64,000 nt of DNA, taken from Dendrolimus kikuchii. Taxonomy: Eukaryota > Arthropoda > Insecta > Lepidoptera > Lasiocampidae. A program made the translations under genes and the position numbers. A model generated the notes under the pieces. It had not been told where the DNA came from and ran no database searches. It was given only the letters and a program-made list of their open reading frames with translations. The stretch is taken from positions 1,994,001 through 2,058,000 of the forward strand of contig CM034395.1 of the NCBI GenBank assembly GCA_019925095.2, read 5' to 3'. Below are positions 10,667 to 21,571 of this stretch, one piece after another (the stretch's first letter is position 1; each line of letters opens with the position of its first letter).

Positions 10667-10917
10667 CTTTTGGATGACTATCAGCTATTCACATTATAAT
10701 AATAACACAATAGTGATAGTGAGCTATTAGTAAGTCACCACAGATAGAAATAAATTAAGATATCTAACCAGAGAGAAATAAAAACACAGAGAAAGAAATA
10801 GTACTTTAAACCCAACAAAATTGTCTAACATAATAAGAAAACCTGCTCATTATACACTTAAGTTCAAAATATAGTTCATTGATTTTATTTCTAAAAACAG
10901 ACACTGAGGTACCCGTT

Positions 10918-10931
10918 ATACCCAAATCATA
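10918..10931. repeat. TSD of RTE-like insertion (left)
   Basis: ATACCCAAATCATA, identical to 11406-11419. A few bases at the second site may belong to the element, so the true duplication is 11-14 bp. Confidence 0.75.
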
Positions 10932-11408
10932 CATACATACATACATAACTTCACGCCAGTACCCTTGCGGGGTAGGCACGTACAACAGAGCGCCATTCAG
11001 GCTTATTCTTACACACCTCACTTGCTTCTTTGACATTCATAGCTCTTGTCATGCATGCTCGTCTGTTCTTAATGCTCTCCTGATATCACCTTCTGCTAGT
11101 ACACGATCAATTTGATCATGGAAGGTGGGTTGAGGCCTTCCACGACTTCTGCATCCATCCACTTTTGCATTGTATATCTGTTTAGTCATTCTTTCATCAT
11201 GCATTCTTTCCACATACCCGAATCACCGGAACATTCCTTTCCTTACCTTCACCCCGACACTCTCTTTCAGACCAACTCTCTTTCTTACTTCGGTATTACG
11301 AACGCGGTCCGCGAGCGTCACTCTGCAGATTTTGCGCAGTGCTCGCATCTCGACCGCGTTTACTCTACTTTCATGCTCTCTCTTCCATACCCAACTCTCG
11401 CTTCCATA
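10932..11408 (-). mobile_element. RTE-like LINE family 1, 5'-truncated, with TSD
   Basis: On the minus strand it runs from the GSESWVWKREHESR region to the RAYPARELA stop and (TATG)n tail. It is flanked by the duplication above. A one-base insertion near 11076 (AATGCTCTCCTGATATC) breaks the frame. Confidence 0.9.
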
Positions 11409-11506
11409 CCCAAATCATAGCTGCGAATTAATTTATTATAGGTAGTACACGATCGATACAGTAAACTACTTTGGCGTTCGTGTCAACCGATTTTAAAGCA
11501 AAATAG

Positions 11507-11670
11507 GGACTATTAGACCAGGGTAGATCAATTTTGAAACAAAAAAAAATATAGTAAGATGAAACCCATTGGAAAAGGAAGAAAATATAACAAAAATTAA
11601 TAAAAATAATTTACGGGCGATCTGAGGTCGGGAAGGGGTAGGGGTGCGTTTTTAAGGGTAAAAAAGGATT
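11507..11670 (+). repeat. Unnamed repeat, left arm of an inverted pair
   Basis: AAACCCATTGGAAAAGGAAG, AATTTACGGGCGATCTGAGG and TTTTTAAGGGT all recur in reverse orientation at 14130-14303 with moderate divergence. Which strand is sense is unknown. Confidence 0.65.
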
Positions 11671-12081
11671 TTTTATGTTCTACAAAAATAAAAACCAAAT
11701 ACTTGGTTATTTGAATTTTTCACATAAATTTTGAGGTTGAAAAAAGTGTGAATAGGAAAGTTGTAGATCTTTTTATTACCTACAACTTTGACATTCAACT
11801 TTTTTCCATAGGACTTGTAGTTAGGGTTGGCACTTTTTTTGGAAGGAAATATAGTTCTGTTATTAAGCTGTAAAAATATAGTACTTTTAGAAAATTTTGG
11901 GAAACAAAAGTACACATTTATTTTACGTTATTTATTTCATATGTATTTATTTAATTATTGAATATTCCATTTGTATTTATTACTACTTGCTTTGGCCAGC
12001 AAAGATCTATTATTTTTAATATAATCATCAGAATCTTAACAAAAATCGCGACAATTGAATTAACTATGAAAATATAGTATA
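11671..12081. other. AT-rich spacer
   Basis: No recognised element. A minus-strand open frame of 80 codons at 11673-11915 is low-complexity and unconvincing. Confidence 0.35.
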
Positions 12082-12229
12082 CTAGCTTCTACATTATTAT
12101 AGCCTATAGCCTTCCTCGATAAATGGGCTATCTAACACTGAAAGAATTTTTCAAATCAGACCAGTAGTTCCTGAGATTAGCGCGTTTAAGCAACCAAACA
12201 AACTCTTCAGCTTTATATATTAGTATAGA
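12082..12229 (-). mobile_element. Small Helitron derivative, 148 bp
   Basis: Minus strand: A|TCTATACTAATATATAAAGC ... GTAGAAGCTAG|T, with exact A/T flanks. A longer plus-strand relative at 42511-42763 shares ATATATAAAGCTGAA, GGAACTACTGGTCTGATTTG and the AGAAGCTAG end. Confidence 0.85.
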
Positions 12230-12232
12230 TTA

Positions 12233-12360
12233 TCTAATATATAAAATTCTCGTGTCACAGTTTTCGTTGCCGTACTCCTCAGAAACGGCTTGACCGATTT
12301 TGATGAAATTTTTTAATTTCTATTTTTTTATGATACAACATACAAAAATACATACAACCC
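12233..12360 (+). mobile_element. Helitron 5' fragment
   Basis: A|TCTAATATATAAAATTCTCG followed by GAAACGGCTTGACCGATTTT, which I know from lepidopteran Helitrons. It is cut off where the 596-bp TIR element begins; no 3' CTAG end is found beyond that element. Confidence 0.6.
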
Positions 12361-12956
12361 TGCTGCGTTTCCACGCTTGCCAAGGCTCGGCAAGCGTCCA
12401 CAAGCACAAGCGTGTAAAGAGGGCGTTTGGCTTGGCTTGCGTGAGCTTGTGGACGCTTGTATTCGATCCGGGCTAGTGTCGGTTTTTGGACACAAATCAA
12501 AGGGCGCTTGCGACAAGCGCTTGCGACGCGTTCACACGTTGGCGCGCGCTTAGTAGCCGCATATACATATACACCGGCACCGTTAAATTTTGAATACCGA
12601 AAATTTTTAGAAGGTTTTAGGTTCACCTTCTAAATTTTTATGAAGTAACCGAAATACCAATTAAACTGAAAAACTTATTAGTTACCGGGTACGATTTCTA
12701 TGAATCTTTATCATCCACCATCTTCGTGGTCGTCGGGCTTTCCTTGCTTTTGTTTTACTTTGCTTGTATTTGAAATAAAAGTAGGTTAAGTCAAACGTAA
12801 TAGCCGATACAAGTTCGACGTCCGCCATGCTTGGATGTACGTAACACACTGACGGATTCACAAGCGTGTAAACGACTCCCAAATGCCAAGCGAGATTTGT
12901 GGACGCTTGGGGCTTGTGGACGCTTGCCGAGCCTTGGCAAGCGTGGAAACGCAGCA
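12361..12956. mobile_element. TIR DNA element, 596 bp, non-autonomous
   Basis: Imperfect terminal inverted repeats of at least 45 bp begin TGCTGCGTTTCCACGCTTGC at both ends, and CAAGCG/CGCTTG motifs recur subterminally. There is no transposase frame. No clear TSD: the left flank is Helitron sequence and the right flank is Copia sequence. Superfamily unassigned. Confidence 0.75.
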
Positions 12957-14039
12957 TAATGAAATTAAATTCGTCCTTAGATTAGGAACAAACAACGTAT
13001 CGCGTAGTTCAAATAAATCCCTCGAATGTTCGCTCCATGCCGACAACCTTACAGTACCCTTACCTTTTATGTCAGTACTTACATGCGTCGCTAAATTTAG
13101 TTCTCCGCTAGTCATTTTTAAAGTGTCCCCGAACTTACTCGCATCATTACAAAGGTGAGACGTGCACCCACTGTCCAAAATCCAGTCATGTTTTTGAACA
13201 TTTACAGCATTAGAAACTTCTACATCTAAAAAATTAAAAGTGGTTAGAATACTATTAATACAAAGTGTTTCTTCTGCTTTCTGTGCTTTTCGACCTATTT
13301 TAATTTTGCACTCCGATGCTTTATGTCCACGTTCGTGACATTTGTAACATTTAAATCTAAAACCTTCTTTCTTTTCAGTTCCAATCTTATTGAAGTCAGT
13401 TTTGACTTCAACTGTACTTCTGTTCCTTACGCCTTTCTTACTTTTCTTAAAATACTTTCTCGTATTTGTGCACAGAACACCTTCATCCCGATTTTTATTT
13501 GCATCTCTGGATTTATGCTCTTCGAGTATTTTAATTTTCAAGGCCTCTGGTTTTGGCAACTCGTCTCTCGATTCAATCGCACATCTAAAGCTTTCTAAAT
13601 TTCCGGGCAAACTGTATAACAACATAATAGATACTAAGTCTTCGTTGATACCTATACCCATCTCTGCAAGCTTGTCCACAGCGTCGAAAAAAGTATCCAA
13701 ATGTTCTCTAACATTTTCTGTCTCCAACATTTTGTGCAGGATTAAACGTTTTAAAAGTGTAGCCTTCTTAGCGGGTCCCTTCGATGCGTATATTGACTCT
13801 AATTTCAGCCAAACATCTCTGGAAGTTTTACAACCTCTAATATGTCGAAGTTCGCTTCCACTCATCGAAAGAATCAGATCGGCTTTGGCTTTTTCGTCCT
13901 CTTCCATCCAGCGTTCAGCTTCATTAATCTCAGCTGGTCTGAGAACCTTGCCACTCACGTACTTCCACTCATTATTTTTAATTAACAGAGCTTGTACCTG
14001 AATTCTCCATCGACATAGAGTCGCGATTAATAAATCCAC
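12957..14039 (-). pseudogene. Copia-type gag-protease remnant
   Basis: About 361 open codons starting at the ATG at 14039. The N-terminal part has the Copia gag layout (WKYVSGKVLRP about residues 26-34). A CCHC knuckle CYKCHERGHKASEC is at residues 231-244, and the aspartic-protease-like motif WILDSGCTSHL at 286-296 has the D-S-G triad. The gag-pre-integrase-like FVPNLRTNLIS follows at 350-360. The frame then passes into the TIR element, giving a chimeric tail of about 32 residues. Integrase, RT and RNase H are missing. The intact frame suggests a fairly young insertion. Confidence 0.9.
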
Positions 14040-14129
14040 GAGAGGTCTACGTTGTTAATATAGTACGATACTATATATTAAAGGACGGGTGGGAACCCTA
14101 CTTATAGTTTTGCCGGAAATCGAGATAAA

Positions 14130-14303
14130 CCGTTTTTCACCCTTAAAACTCACCCCCTACCCTTCCCGACCTCAGATCGCCCGTAAATTATTTTTCCTTT
14201 CATTTCTGTTATATTCTCTTCCTTTTCCAATGGGTTTCATCCTACATTTTTTTTTCTTTTTTTACCATTTTCAAAGGTATTAGCACTGGTCTATATGACG
14301 GAA
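14130..14303 (-). repeat. Unnamed repeat, right arm of an inverted pair
   Basis: Reverse-complement counterpart of 11507-11670; see that entry. Together the two arms bracket about 2.5 kb including the Copia remnant. Confidence 0.65.
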
Positions 14304-14529
14304 AGAGTGTCGAGGCGTATATATATCTATTTTGTTAAGTAATTCAGGACAATCGAATTTCTATGAGTTTACAATACGGGCTAGGAAGGTTAAATCAGCG
14401 ATTTCCCGACGCTGTGCGAGTTTCAGAAAATGGTGATCTTACATGATATAGTAAAATCTTTTAATTTGGAGTTAGTCGTAAAATTTAGATATTAAATAAA
14501 TTTTACTTGTATTTGTTCAATGCGTTTAA

Positions 14530-15027
14530 TGTAGACCTAGACGCCGACAAAGACAAATTCACACCTGCATACCTGTAGAAACACATTTTATTACCTTTCG
14601 ATATTTGGCCTTCTTTTGTTTACTTTTTGTTTAAAATTTGTGATTAGAAAACAGCCCATTGTGTATTGTAATCTTTTATGGCAGTCATTAGCCAGGTGTG
14701 TCGGATTTGAAGTACAAACTGATTCTAGGAAATTCGGTCGACGCAGCCGGGCAGACATATTGCATCTGTGTAGTATAAAGCAATGCCTTGATTGAGGGAC
14801 GAGGCAGTCTAGCGATAAACACGAGCGAAGCAAGACGTGTGTACTATATTCGGTAATCTATTTAGTAACGGACTTTGCGCGTTTTATGGAATTACGATCT
14901 TCTGCATTACGTTTGGACATGTTGCATTCGGTTATATTTGTACCTGTGTTATACGTGTTTATATAGTTCTAATAAACTCTTTAATAATTCCAACGGTATT
15001 TTAATTCGAGTCCTGCAACTCGTAACA
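14530..15027 (+). mobile_element. Solo LTR, family LTR-1
   Basis: Starts TGTAGACCTAGACGCCGAC and ends CTGCAACTCGTAACA. It contains the family's ATACGTGTTTATATAGTTCT and AATAAACTC, a plausible poly(A) signal. No internal retrotransposon region is adjacent, so it is a solo LTR. No matching TSD (TTAA versus ACAT), unlike the other two. Confidence 0.8.
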
Positions 15028-15168
15028 ACATCATAAATAATTTAAATGGAATTTAAACTAATCACGGGATTGCTCTTTTAATTTAAATTTTTTTTTTTTG
15101 TAAAATTGCAAAATATGTGATGTCACACTAGGGACGGGGCAGGGATCAAAAAAACATGAAGCTCGTGC

Positions 15169-15206
15169 GACATAATTTGTGGATGAGGTCATCCACAAAT
15201 TATGTC
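15169..15206. repeat. Perfect palindrome, 18-bp arms
   Basis: Arms 15169-15186 and 15189-15206 are exact reverse complements separated by GG. Arm begins GACATAATTTG. It ends 2 bp before a second palindrome. Confidence 0.9.
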
Positions 15207-15208
15207 AT

Positions 15209-15258
15209 CATCAACAGGAGATACATCTAGAAGGTTCTAGATGTATCTCCTGTTGATG
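15209..15258. repeat. Perfect palindrome, 24-bp arms
   Basis: Arms 15209-15232 and 15235-15258 are exact reverse complements separated by GG. Arm begins CATCAACAGGAG. Confidence 0.9.
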
Positions 15259-15639
15259 GTCGATGATAAATAAATTAATTGGTATGAGGTATACGTCAGT
15301 TACTGAGCTACGAAGATTATCTACATTTGGATGGCGTTAGTGACCTGAAGATTACAGACTGGGCTACAAGACTGGTATTACACAAAACAGTCTTAGATTT
15401 TAATCTTGGTATATAAAAAACACATCGCTATTTTAATGATTAAATTATACGTTTCGAATGAAACTGTTGATTTAATTATTTCTGAAGTTTTCGCATTGCT
15501 GATTTTATTACATGAGGATCATTTAGGTAAATAATGATCATATCTGTTCACTCACAGATAACGACTTGGTTTGATTATGAATCGTAGAAATGTATATGCG
15601 TACGCGCATAAATTAAGGACGTTTTTGTGTGTATATTAG

Positions 15640-16155
15640 TGAGTCCTTGAATGGTTTAGATTCACAATTGGAGCCGGTAGGTGGTGCTAGAATCGGGTTC
15701 TAGGATCCTCCTAATCTCTTAGACAGATTTTGATGATTTTTGTGTGTGTTTGATTTGGTTTCTGGATGGTTTAGAATCACATTTGGATCCAGCGGGTGGC
15801 GCTGGAATCGGGTTAAATATTTTTTCACAGTATATAGCAACCTTTGTTACCTGTTTTTACAAAATAACTCTTCAATAAAACGTACATGAAGAAGACCATT
15901 TTTTATTTTCAACACGTTATCAGCACGAAGCTCTATAATTTAATATTTTTGAAAATAAAAAATTATCTTCTTCATGTACGTGTTTAATTAAGAGTTTTTT
16001 GTAAAGAGTGATTAGCTAGATAAGTTAGGATATCGGGTGGTTTTCTTATCCTAGCTGCATATCATGGCTCATCAATATTCTATGATAGAGGCACTAGAAT
16101 CAGGTCCTAGATATTTATTTTTTCAGGGCAGGACAACGTCTGACAGGACCGCTAG
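15640..16155 (+). mobile_element. Helitron 3' portion
   Basis: Two internal blocks end GGTGGTGCTAGAATCGGG and GGTGGCGCTGGAATCGGG. The 3' terminus is GACAGGACCGCTAG|T. The same block and a related terminus occur at 20575-20893. The 5' end is not determined, and a fold-back element sits inside. Confidence 0.65.
15856..16005. repeat. Fold-back element, about 56-bp arms
   Basis: Arms 15856-15911 and 15950-16005 are nearly perfect reverse complements (core CGTACATGAAGAAG ... CTTCTTCATGTACG). The 38-bp loop contains ACACGTTATCAGCACGAAGC. It lies within the Helitron sequence. Confidence 0.8.
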
Positions 16156-16694
16156 TTTACATTAAAATTAGACTTGGTAGAACCATGCTGCAATTTATAT
16201 CTCGATTACAGGTTTTTGGATCGGCTCGATGGGTGTAATACCACGCAAACATTGGCAAAAAGGATATTGGCGTGAAACAAGAACAGTTTTGAGGTAATCG
16301 TGTTTCTTGCGATGAGTAAGAGTTCCGATAGCCCACTTCTCTCTTCCCTTATTCCAATCCTATGTCCATCTTTTCTATCCCAACCCTCCTGTCCGATCGC
16401 TCTATCTTCTCCTCTTCTCTAATCTTAAAGGCTAGCAACACGTTGGTTTAGCCCCTAGTCATAGTCAAAGTAATTTATTTGTTTGAAACATGGATATTTG
16501 CAGATGTTATGCTAAGTCTCGAGTTACAAGTTTCACCTTGACAGGAATACAAACTTTTTGTAGTTTCGGTTACAAGCCGTATGTTGTCCTTATGAATACA
16601 TAGATTTTATGATTGTATTATTGATTATGATGATCTTAGTTAAAATTACAACAAATGTTTCATATACAATTATGTCTATGTCTATGTCTATTTT
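16156..16694. other. Unassigned spacer
   Basis: No coding frame recognised. A pyrimidine-rich stretch lies at 16340-16425 and a three-copy GTCTAT microsatellite at 16674-16691. Confidence 0.35.
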
Positions 16695-17004
16695 TATCCG
16701 TGCAGGAACGGAGAAAGAATACAATTTCCTGCGGCCTGGCGGCCTGTCGTAAGAGGCGACTAAACAACCCACAGCCAGGTGGTAGGGTATTTGCTCGAAT
16801 GGATGGCGACCACCCCTGGTCTAGAGTATGTCGCCATAACAACCTTGTGTTGTGTTCCGGCATTAGTGACCAGGTTCCAGTCTCCTTTAAGAGAGCAGCA
16901 GCGCATTTGTAGCACCTTTGGTGTTGCAAATGTCCATAGGCGATGGTAACCGCTTTCCATCAAGTGGGCCGTCTGCCTATCTGCTGAACTCCTGCAATAA
17001 AAAA
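16695..17004 (+). mobile_element. Family A copy, full length
   Basis: TTATCCGTGCAGGAACGG to CTCCTGCAATAAAAAA. A few substitutions only (GGATGGCGACC, TAGAGTATG). Confidence 0.9.
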
Positions 17005-17658
17005 TGGACGTACCTGTTACCCATCATTAACAGATATCAGTTAAGTACTGTAGTGAATTTTATATCTATTGACGACTGTATACCAAATCTTTCATTCAAT
17101 TCGTAACTCTCTGGGTAGTAACTGACTGACAGACAGACGGATATATTTCTTAATATTTCTATTATAGTTGTGGACAACATCGCTGGTTGCGCCACGAGTA
17201 ATATTTACCTATAGTTTGTATTTTTTAGTTTTCTTAGTGGTGTAATCGCTCGTTGCCCTAAATAAAAAAAAAATAAAAAAAAATCATTATTAAGTTCTTA
17301 TTACTCGTCTGTTTAAAATTGAAATATTTATCGGTGGTATAAAATGCCATGCATATCAGCCACTCTGCTACTTTTATTTTAAAATATTATTACTATTATA
17401 CTAGTGTTGCACGTGTCTATAGGCGACGGTAACCACATTCCATGAGCATGATCACAACGATCATGCTTCAGAGTTTATTGTGAACCCAGTACCCCGTAAA
17501 TCTTTTCACTTTGATACGGCAAGTCTGTAGTATCAAAGAGGCGGTTGCCGCCTGACCTTCTAACCCACATTATGTGAGCACCCGGAGGGAGAAGAGAAGA
17601 GAGAGGGATTAGGAAAGGAAGGAAGAAGAAAGAAAGCGAAAGATGGGAGTGGAAAATG
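17005..17658. other. Spacer with purine-rich tract
   Basis: Contains a small family A-like scrap (TGTTGCACGTGTCTATAGGC, about 17404) and a purine-rich run at 17585-17650 (GGGAGAAGAGAAGAGAGAGG). Otherwise nothing recognised. Confidence 0.4.
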
Positions 17659-17931
17659 TTTTTTTCTTTGCACGAGTTCAGTAGATAGATGATAGATATT
17701 TGCAACACTAAAGGTGCTACAAATGCGCTGCTGCTCTCTTAAGGGGAGATTGGAACCTGGTCACTAATGCCGGAACACAACTCAAGGTTGTTATGGCGAC
17801 ATACTCTAGATCAGGGGTGGTAGCCATCCAGTCAGGCAAACACCCTACCTGGCTGTGGATTGTTAAGTCGCCTCTTACGACAGGCTGCCCGGCCGCAGGA
17901 AATTGTATTCTTTCTCCGTTCCTGCATGGAT
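17659..17931 (-). mobile_element. Family A copy with altered 3' end
   Basis: Lacks the GGCAGACGGCCCACTTGATG segment near the tail (replaced by TAGATAGATGATAGATATTTGC) but has an intact 5' half to CTGCATGGATG. Confidence 0.8.
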
Positions 17932-18129
17932 GAATAAAAAAATGCAATAAAAAAATCTAAGGATTCCATACTTTAATAAAGTGTTATCTTAAAAATGGTT
18001 TCTTTACCTTTCAGAAAATAATTGTGTCGAAACAAATTTTTTTTTTGAATCTACAATGTATTCAAAAATATACCATATTTGTTTTAGAAAAAAAGGAAAG
18101 TGAAATTTGATTTATCAAATAAAAAAAAT

Positions 18130-18441
18130 GTCGGGGTGAAGGTAAGGAAAGGAATGCTCCGGTGGTTCGGGCATGTGGAAAGAATGACTAAACAGATATA
18201 CAATGCAAAAGTGGATGGATGCAAGAGTCGCGGAAGGCCACGACGCACTTTCCATGATCAAATTGATCGTGTACTAGCAGAATGTGATGTCAGGAGCCTT
18301 AAGAACAGACGAGCGTGCATCACAAGAGTTATGAATGTCAAGGAAGCAAGTGAGGTGTGTAAGAATAAGCCTAAATAGCGCTCTGTTGTTCGTGCCTACC
18401 CCGCAAGGGAACTGGTGTGAAGTTATGTATGTATGTATGTA
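18130..18441 (+). mobile_element. RTE-like LINE family 1, 3' end
   Basis: Starts GVKVRKGMLRWFGHVERM, has an internal loss of the HDER codons and a premature stop (KPK-stop in place of KPKWRSV), then ends in (GTAT)n. The short AAATAAAAA duplicated at its flanks may be a TSD but is low-complexity. Confidence 0.85.
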
Positions 18442-18845
18442 AGTAAATAAAAATATTTGTCGGATTTATCATGTTATTGAAGCAAAGAGTAATAAGAGTT
18501 ATCCAATTTACAAGCAATTCACAAGCGAAACCGCAAGTAAGCCCACGTATTAATAATCAGATTTCTTGAATTGTTTATTGGTCTACAGAAGACATTATTT
18601 TCTGTATTACTACTCGGCCGTAAACTAAGCATCGCTTACAAATTGCAAGTGCCACCAATTAGCTAGGAACGGAGTCTGCTGGTTAGCCACAGTAATGTTT
18701 CGGTGGGGCAACTTCGTGTAGAGCCACTTAGTTCTATAGATCTGTGAGTACCAATGCTATCATATAATAATGTTACAATTATAACTTTTTTTTAAAGCTT
18801 CTATTCCTTTTTATGCATTGACCTTATAATCCTTATAATATAATC
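18442..18845. other. Unassigned spacer
   Basis: Nothing recognised. Confidence 0.35.
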
Positions 18846-19119
18846 TTATCCATGCCTGTCGTAAGAGGCGACAAAACAACCCGCAGCCAGGTGGTAGGGG
18901 TGTTTGCCGGATTGGATGGTTACCACCCCTAATCGAGAGTGTGTCGCCATAACAACCTTGGGTTGTGTTCCGGCATTAGTGACCAGGTTTCAGTATCCCT
19001 TAAAAGAGCAGCAGCGCATTTGCAGCACCTCTGGTGTTGCAAATGTCCATAGGCGATGGTAACCGCTTTCTGTCCAGTGGGCCGTCTGCCTGTTTGGTGA
19101 AGTCTTGCAATAAAAAAAA
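18846..19119 (+). mobile_element. Family A copy with internal deletion
   Basis: Leader joins directly to CTGTCGTAAGAGGCG (about 30 bp deleted); ends GCAATAAAAAAAA. Confidence 0.8.
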
Positions 19120-19696
19120 CAAAAGATATTTGAAATACAAATAGTCAGTTAAAAAACTTTGTAATATATATGGATAATGGTTATTTGTAACCATTTTAAA
19201 TTCAAGTCACTGTCATGTTAAATATATGATACATTTATATTGGCAGATTGTTAATATACTTGTCCAATTTGAAAACTTGCCCGTAAAACTTCAAGTTAAA
19301 ATTTTGTTGCGATTCGTTTTGCCACTTGTCCGTTGAAGTTTCACTTCTACTATGTGTCCTATCCCAGCACACATTTCGATTTTTTGCAGGTTTACTGCAA
19401 ATTATGATTTTGTTAGGTTAGATACATTTTAATGAATGCATTTTTTATTTAAACATATTTTATTTTATCAAACAAAAAAAACTGAATTCTATCCGGAACC
19501 AATAAAAACATCGATAGTCTACTCTAACATTATGTCGCCTCTCACCACGTCTACTCTAAAATTATGCCGCCTTTCACCACGGCCGTAACGTTTTTACGTG
19601 ACAGAAAAAATCCTAATATCCCCCGTCTATACAGAATTTTCACTTCAATTCTAGAGTGTTAAACACTTTAAGCACTGTGGCCACTGCCGGCACTGA
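19120..19696. other. AT-rich spacer with 32-bp tandem duplication
   Basis: Two copies of a 32-bp unit (GTCTACTCTAAMATTATGYC...) at 19517-19548 and 19549-19580; otherwise nothing recognised. Confidence 0.5.
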
Positions 19697-19918
19697 CGGC
19701 CTCTGTGGTTGAGCGGGCTAAGCCTTTGCCGGCCCCACTACAACGCAGAGGCTCCGGGTTCGATTCCTGGTATAGTAAATTTCGGAAACGTATTTTCTCC
19801 GTTATTTACTATGGTCTGGGTGTCTGGGATCGACCCAGAGTAGTCCGTTGTATATTACCCATAACACAAGCGTAAATTGCTTAATTTGGGGATATACAAT
19901 ATGTGTGTTTGTCTGCGG
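19697..19918 (+). mobile_element. tRNA-derived SINE, near full length
   Basis: A-box-like TGGTTGAGCGGGC, B-box GGTTCGATTCC, and the 3' end GGGGATATACAATATGTGTG. The GACGGC at its start repeats the flanking CACTGACGGC, so the exact 5' edge is uncertain. Confidence 0.9.
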
Positions 19919-20574
19919 ATATACTGTATTTATTTGTATTTATTTATACTGTTTTCGTTATACTGTGGCACTATCGTGATCACAGCTCGTTTATCTAAGC
20001 ATTAGCATATTGCAATTATTTCATTACGGCTATAATAATTTAAAAATAATACACCACACCGACACGCGACAGGGAGTTATGCGCCCCTGGAGATGTTGTT
20101 GCGAAAACGCAACGTCTGCCAATCACGAGCAAGTTGTCAATGTGTGCGTGAGTGTAATATATAAGAATATAATCATTTGTGTGTGTTACCAGGCCTTGTA
20201 AACATTTTATTATGCTAATTAACATAATATGTGTTATGTTTATTTTAGTTATGTTCAGTCATGCAAGATTCGAGTTTATCAAGTTTTTTTTATGGTATTT
20301 CGCATTTTAAATTATATGAAACTTTAATTATGAAGATCGTAAATTCACTGGTACTGTGTAATTACGTTAAAACATTAAGTGCAGCTATAAACTTATAATT
20401 TATGTTAGCGGTTTACTTAACGGAATATTTTGAGATTCTTAGTCATTAAATTCAACTAAAATTATGAAGTTAAATAAATTTGTTTATTATTCAGCAATGG
20501 GGTTTTTTGTTACTACCAAGACAATATATATATACATATTATTAAACTATAATCTAGCTTTAAATCTATAATAG
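19919..20574. other. AT-rich spacer
   Basis: No gene recognised. The short open frames at 20010-20201 (+) and 20040-20225 (-) overlap on opposite strands and look like chance. Confidence 0.35.
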
Positions 20575-20893
20575 TATTATATGTTTGTAACGAATAAACT
20601 CAAAAACTACTGGACCGATTTCAAAAATTCTTTCACCGTTCGAATGTTATATTATCCCTGATTAATATAGGCTATAAAAAAAATTACGGATCCCTACTAA
20701 AACTTTAGTAATGTAATCTAAAAAAATACTTGGTGCTGGAATCTGGTTATACGATTTTGATGAAATTTTATACGTGTGTTTGAGTGGGTCCTGGGATGAT
20801 TTAGATTCAGAATTAGACCCGGCAGGTGGTGCTGGAATCGGGTTCTAGATTTTTACTTTTTCAGGGCAGGACAACGCCTGCCGAGACCGCTAA
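20575..20893 (+). mobile_element. Non-autonomous Helitron, 319 bp
   Basis: A|TCTATAATAGTATTATATG at the 5' end and GCCTGCCGAGACCGCTAA at the 3' end, a CTRR terminus. Contains GGTGGTGCTGGAATCGGG as in 15640-16155. The base after the end is A instead of T. Confidence 0.65.
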
Positions 20894-20978
20894 AATCATC
20901 TATTGCAATTTCAGCTTTTAGAATAATAAATGTGATTTATTTTATCTATGTTATGGCTTTATATAAGCATTAAATACT

Positions 20979-21289
20979 TTATCCGTGCAGGAACGGAGAA
21001 AGAATATAATTTCCTGCGGCCGGGCGGCCTGTCGTAAGAGGCGACTTAACAACCTACAGCCAGGTGGTAGGGTATTTGCCCGACTGAATGGCTACCACCC
21101 CTGGTCTAAAGTATGTCGCCATAACAACCGTGAGTTGTGTTCCGGCATTAGCGACCAGGTTCCAGTCTCCCTTAAGAGAGCAGCAGCGCATTTGTAGCAC
21201 CTTTGATGTTGCAAATGTCCATAGGCGATGGTAACCGCTTTTCATCAAGTGGGCCATCTGCCTGTCTGCTGACCTCCTGCAAAAAAAAA
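20979..21289 (+). mobile_element. Family A copy, full length
   Basis: TTATCCGTGCAGG to CCTCCTGCAAAAAAAAA. The AATAAA is reduced to pure A in the tail. Confidence 0.9.
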
Positions 21290-21571
21290 CTTACATAAAA
21301 ATCAATTCGTTTACAAATATACTAAGTCTCTGAATGCACGTTGGAAAAATTTCATAAAATTTATCATTAAAGGATGGAAATAGGACTGTCCCGCATGATT
21401 TACAAGGAAGGTACACAACGGTCCTGTCGGACATGAAACGGTACGCTCGCGCCGGTGTGTACGCGCAATACCATAAAATTGCCTATGACAATCGCACTTT
21501 GTCTACGGCCAACCGCCATTTTCGAAAAAATCAAATATAGAACGCAAAACGAACTATTATACGCGCAACAT
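21290..21571. other. Unassigned, partly GC-rich
   Basis: 21405-21500 is CpG-rich (GGTACGCTCGCGCCGGTG). No frame I recognise. Confidence 0.35.

Noticed and set aside
12279..12626. 115-codon frame on the minus strand at the TIR element
   Set aside because: Falls across the Helitron/TIR junction and consists of translated inverted-repeat sequence.
12858..14039. Complete Copia retrotransposon
   Set aside because: Only gag and the start of the protease region are present; no integrase, RT or LTR pair could be found.
19697..19780. Functional tRNA gene
   Set aside because: A- and B-box-like motifs are present but cloverleaf pairing is not evident and the same sequence recurs with a SINE body.
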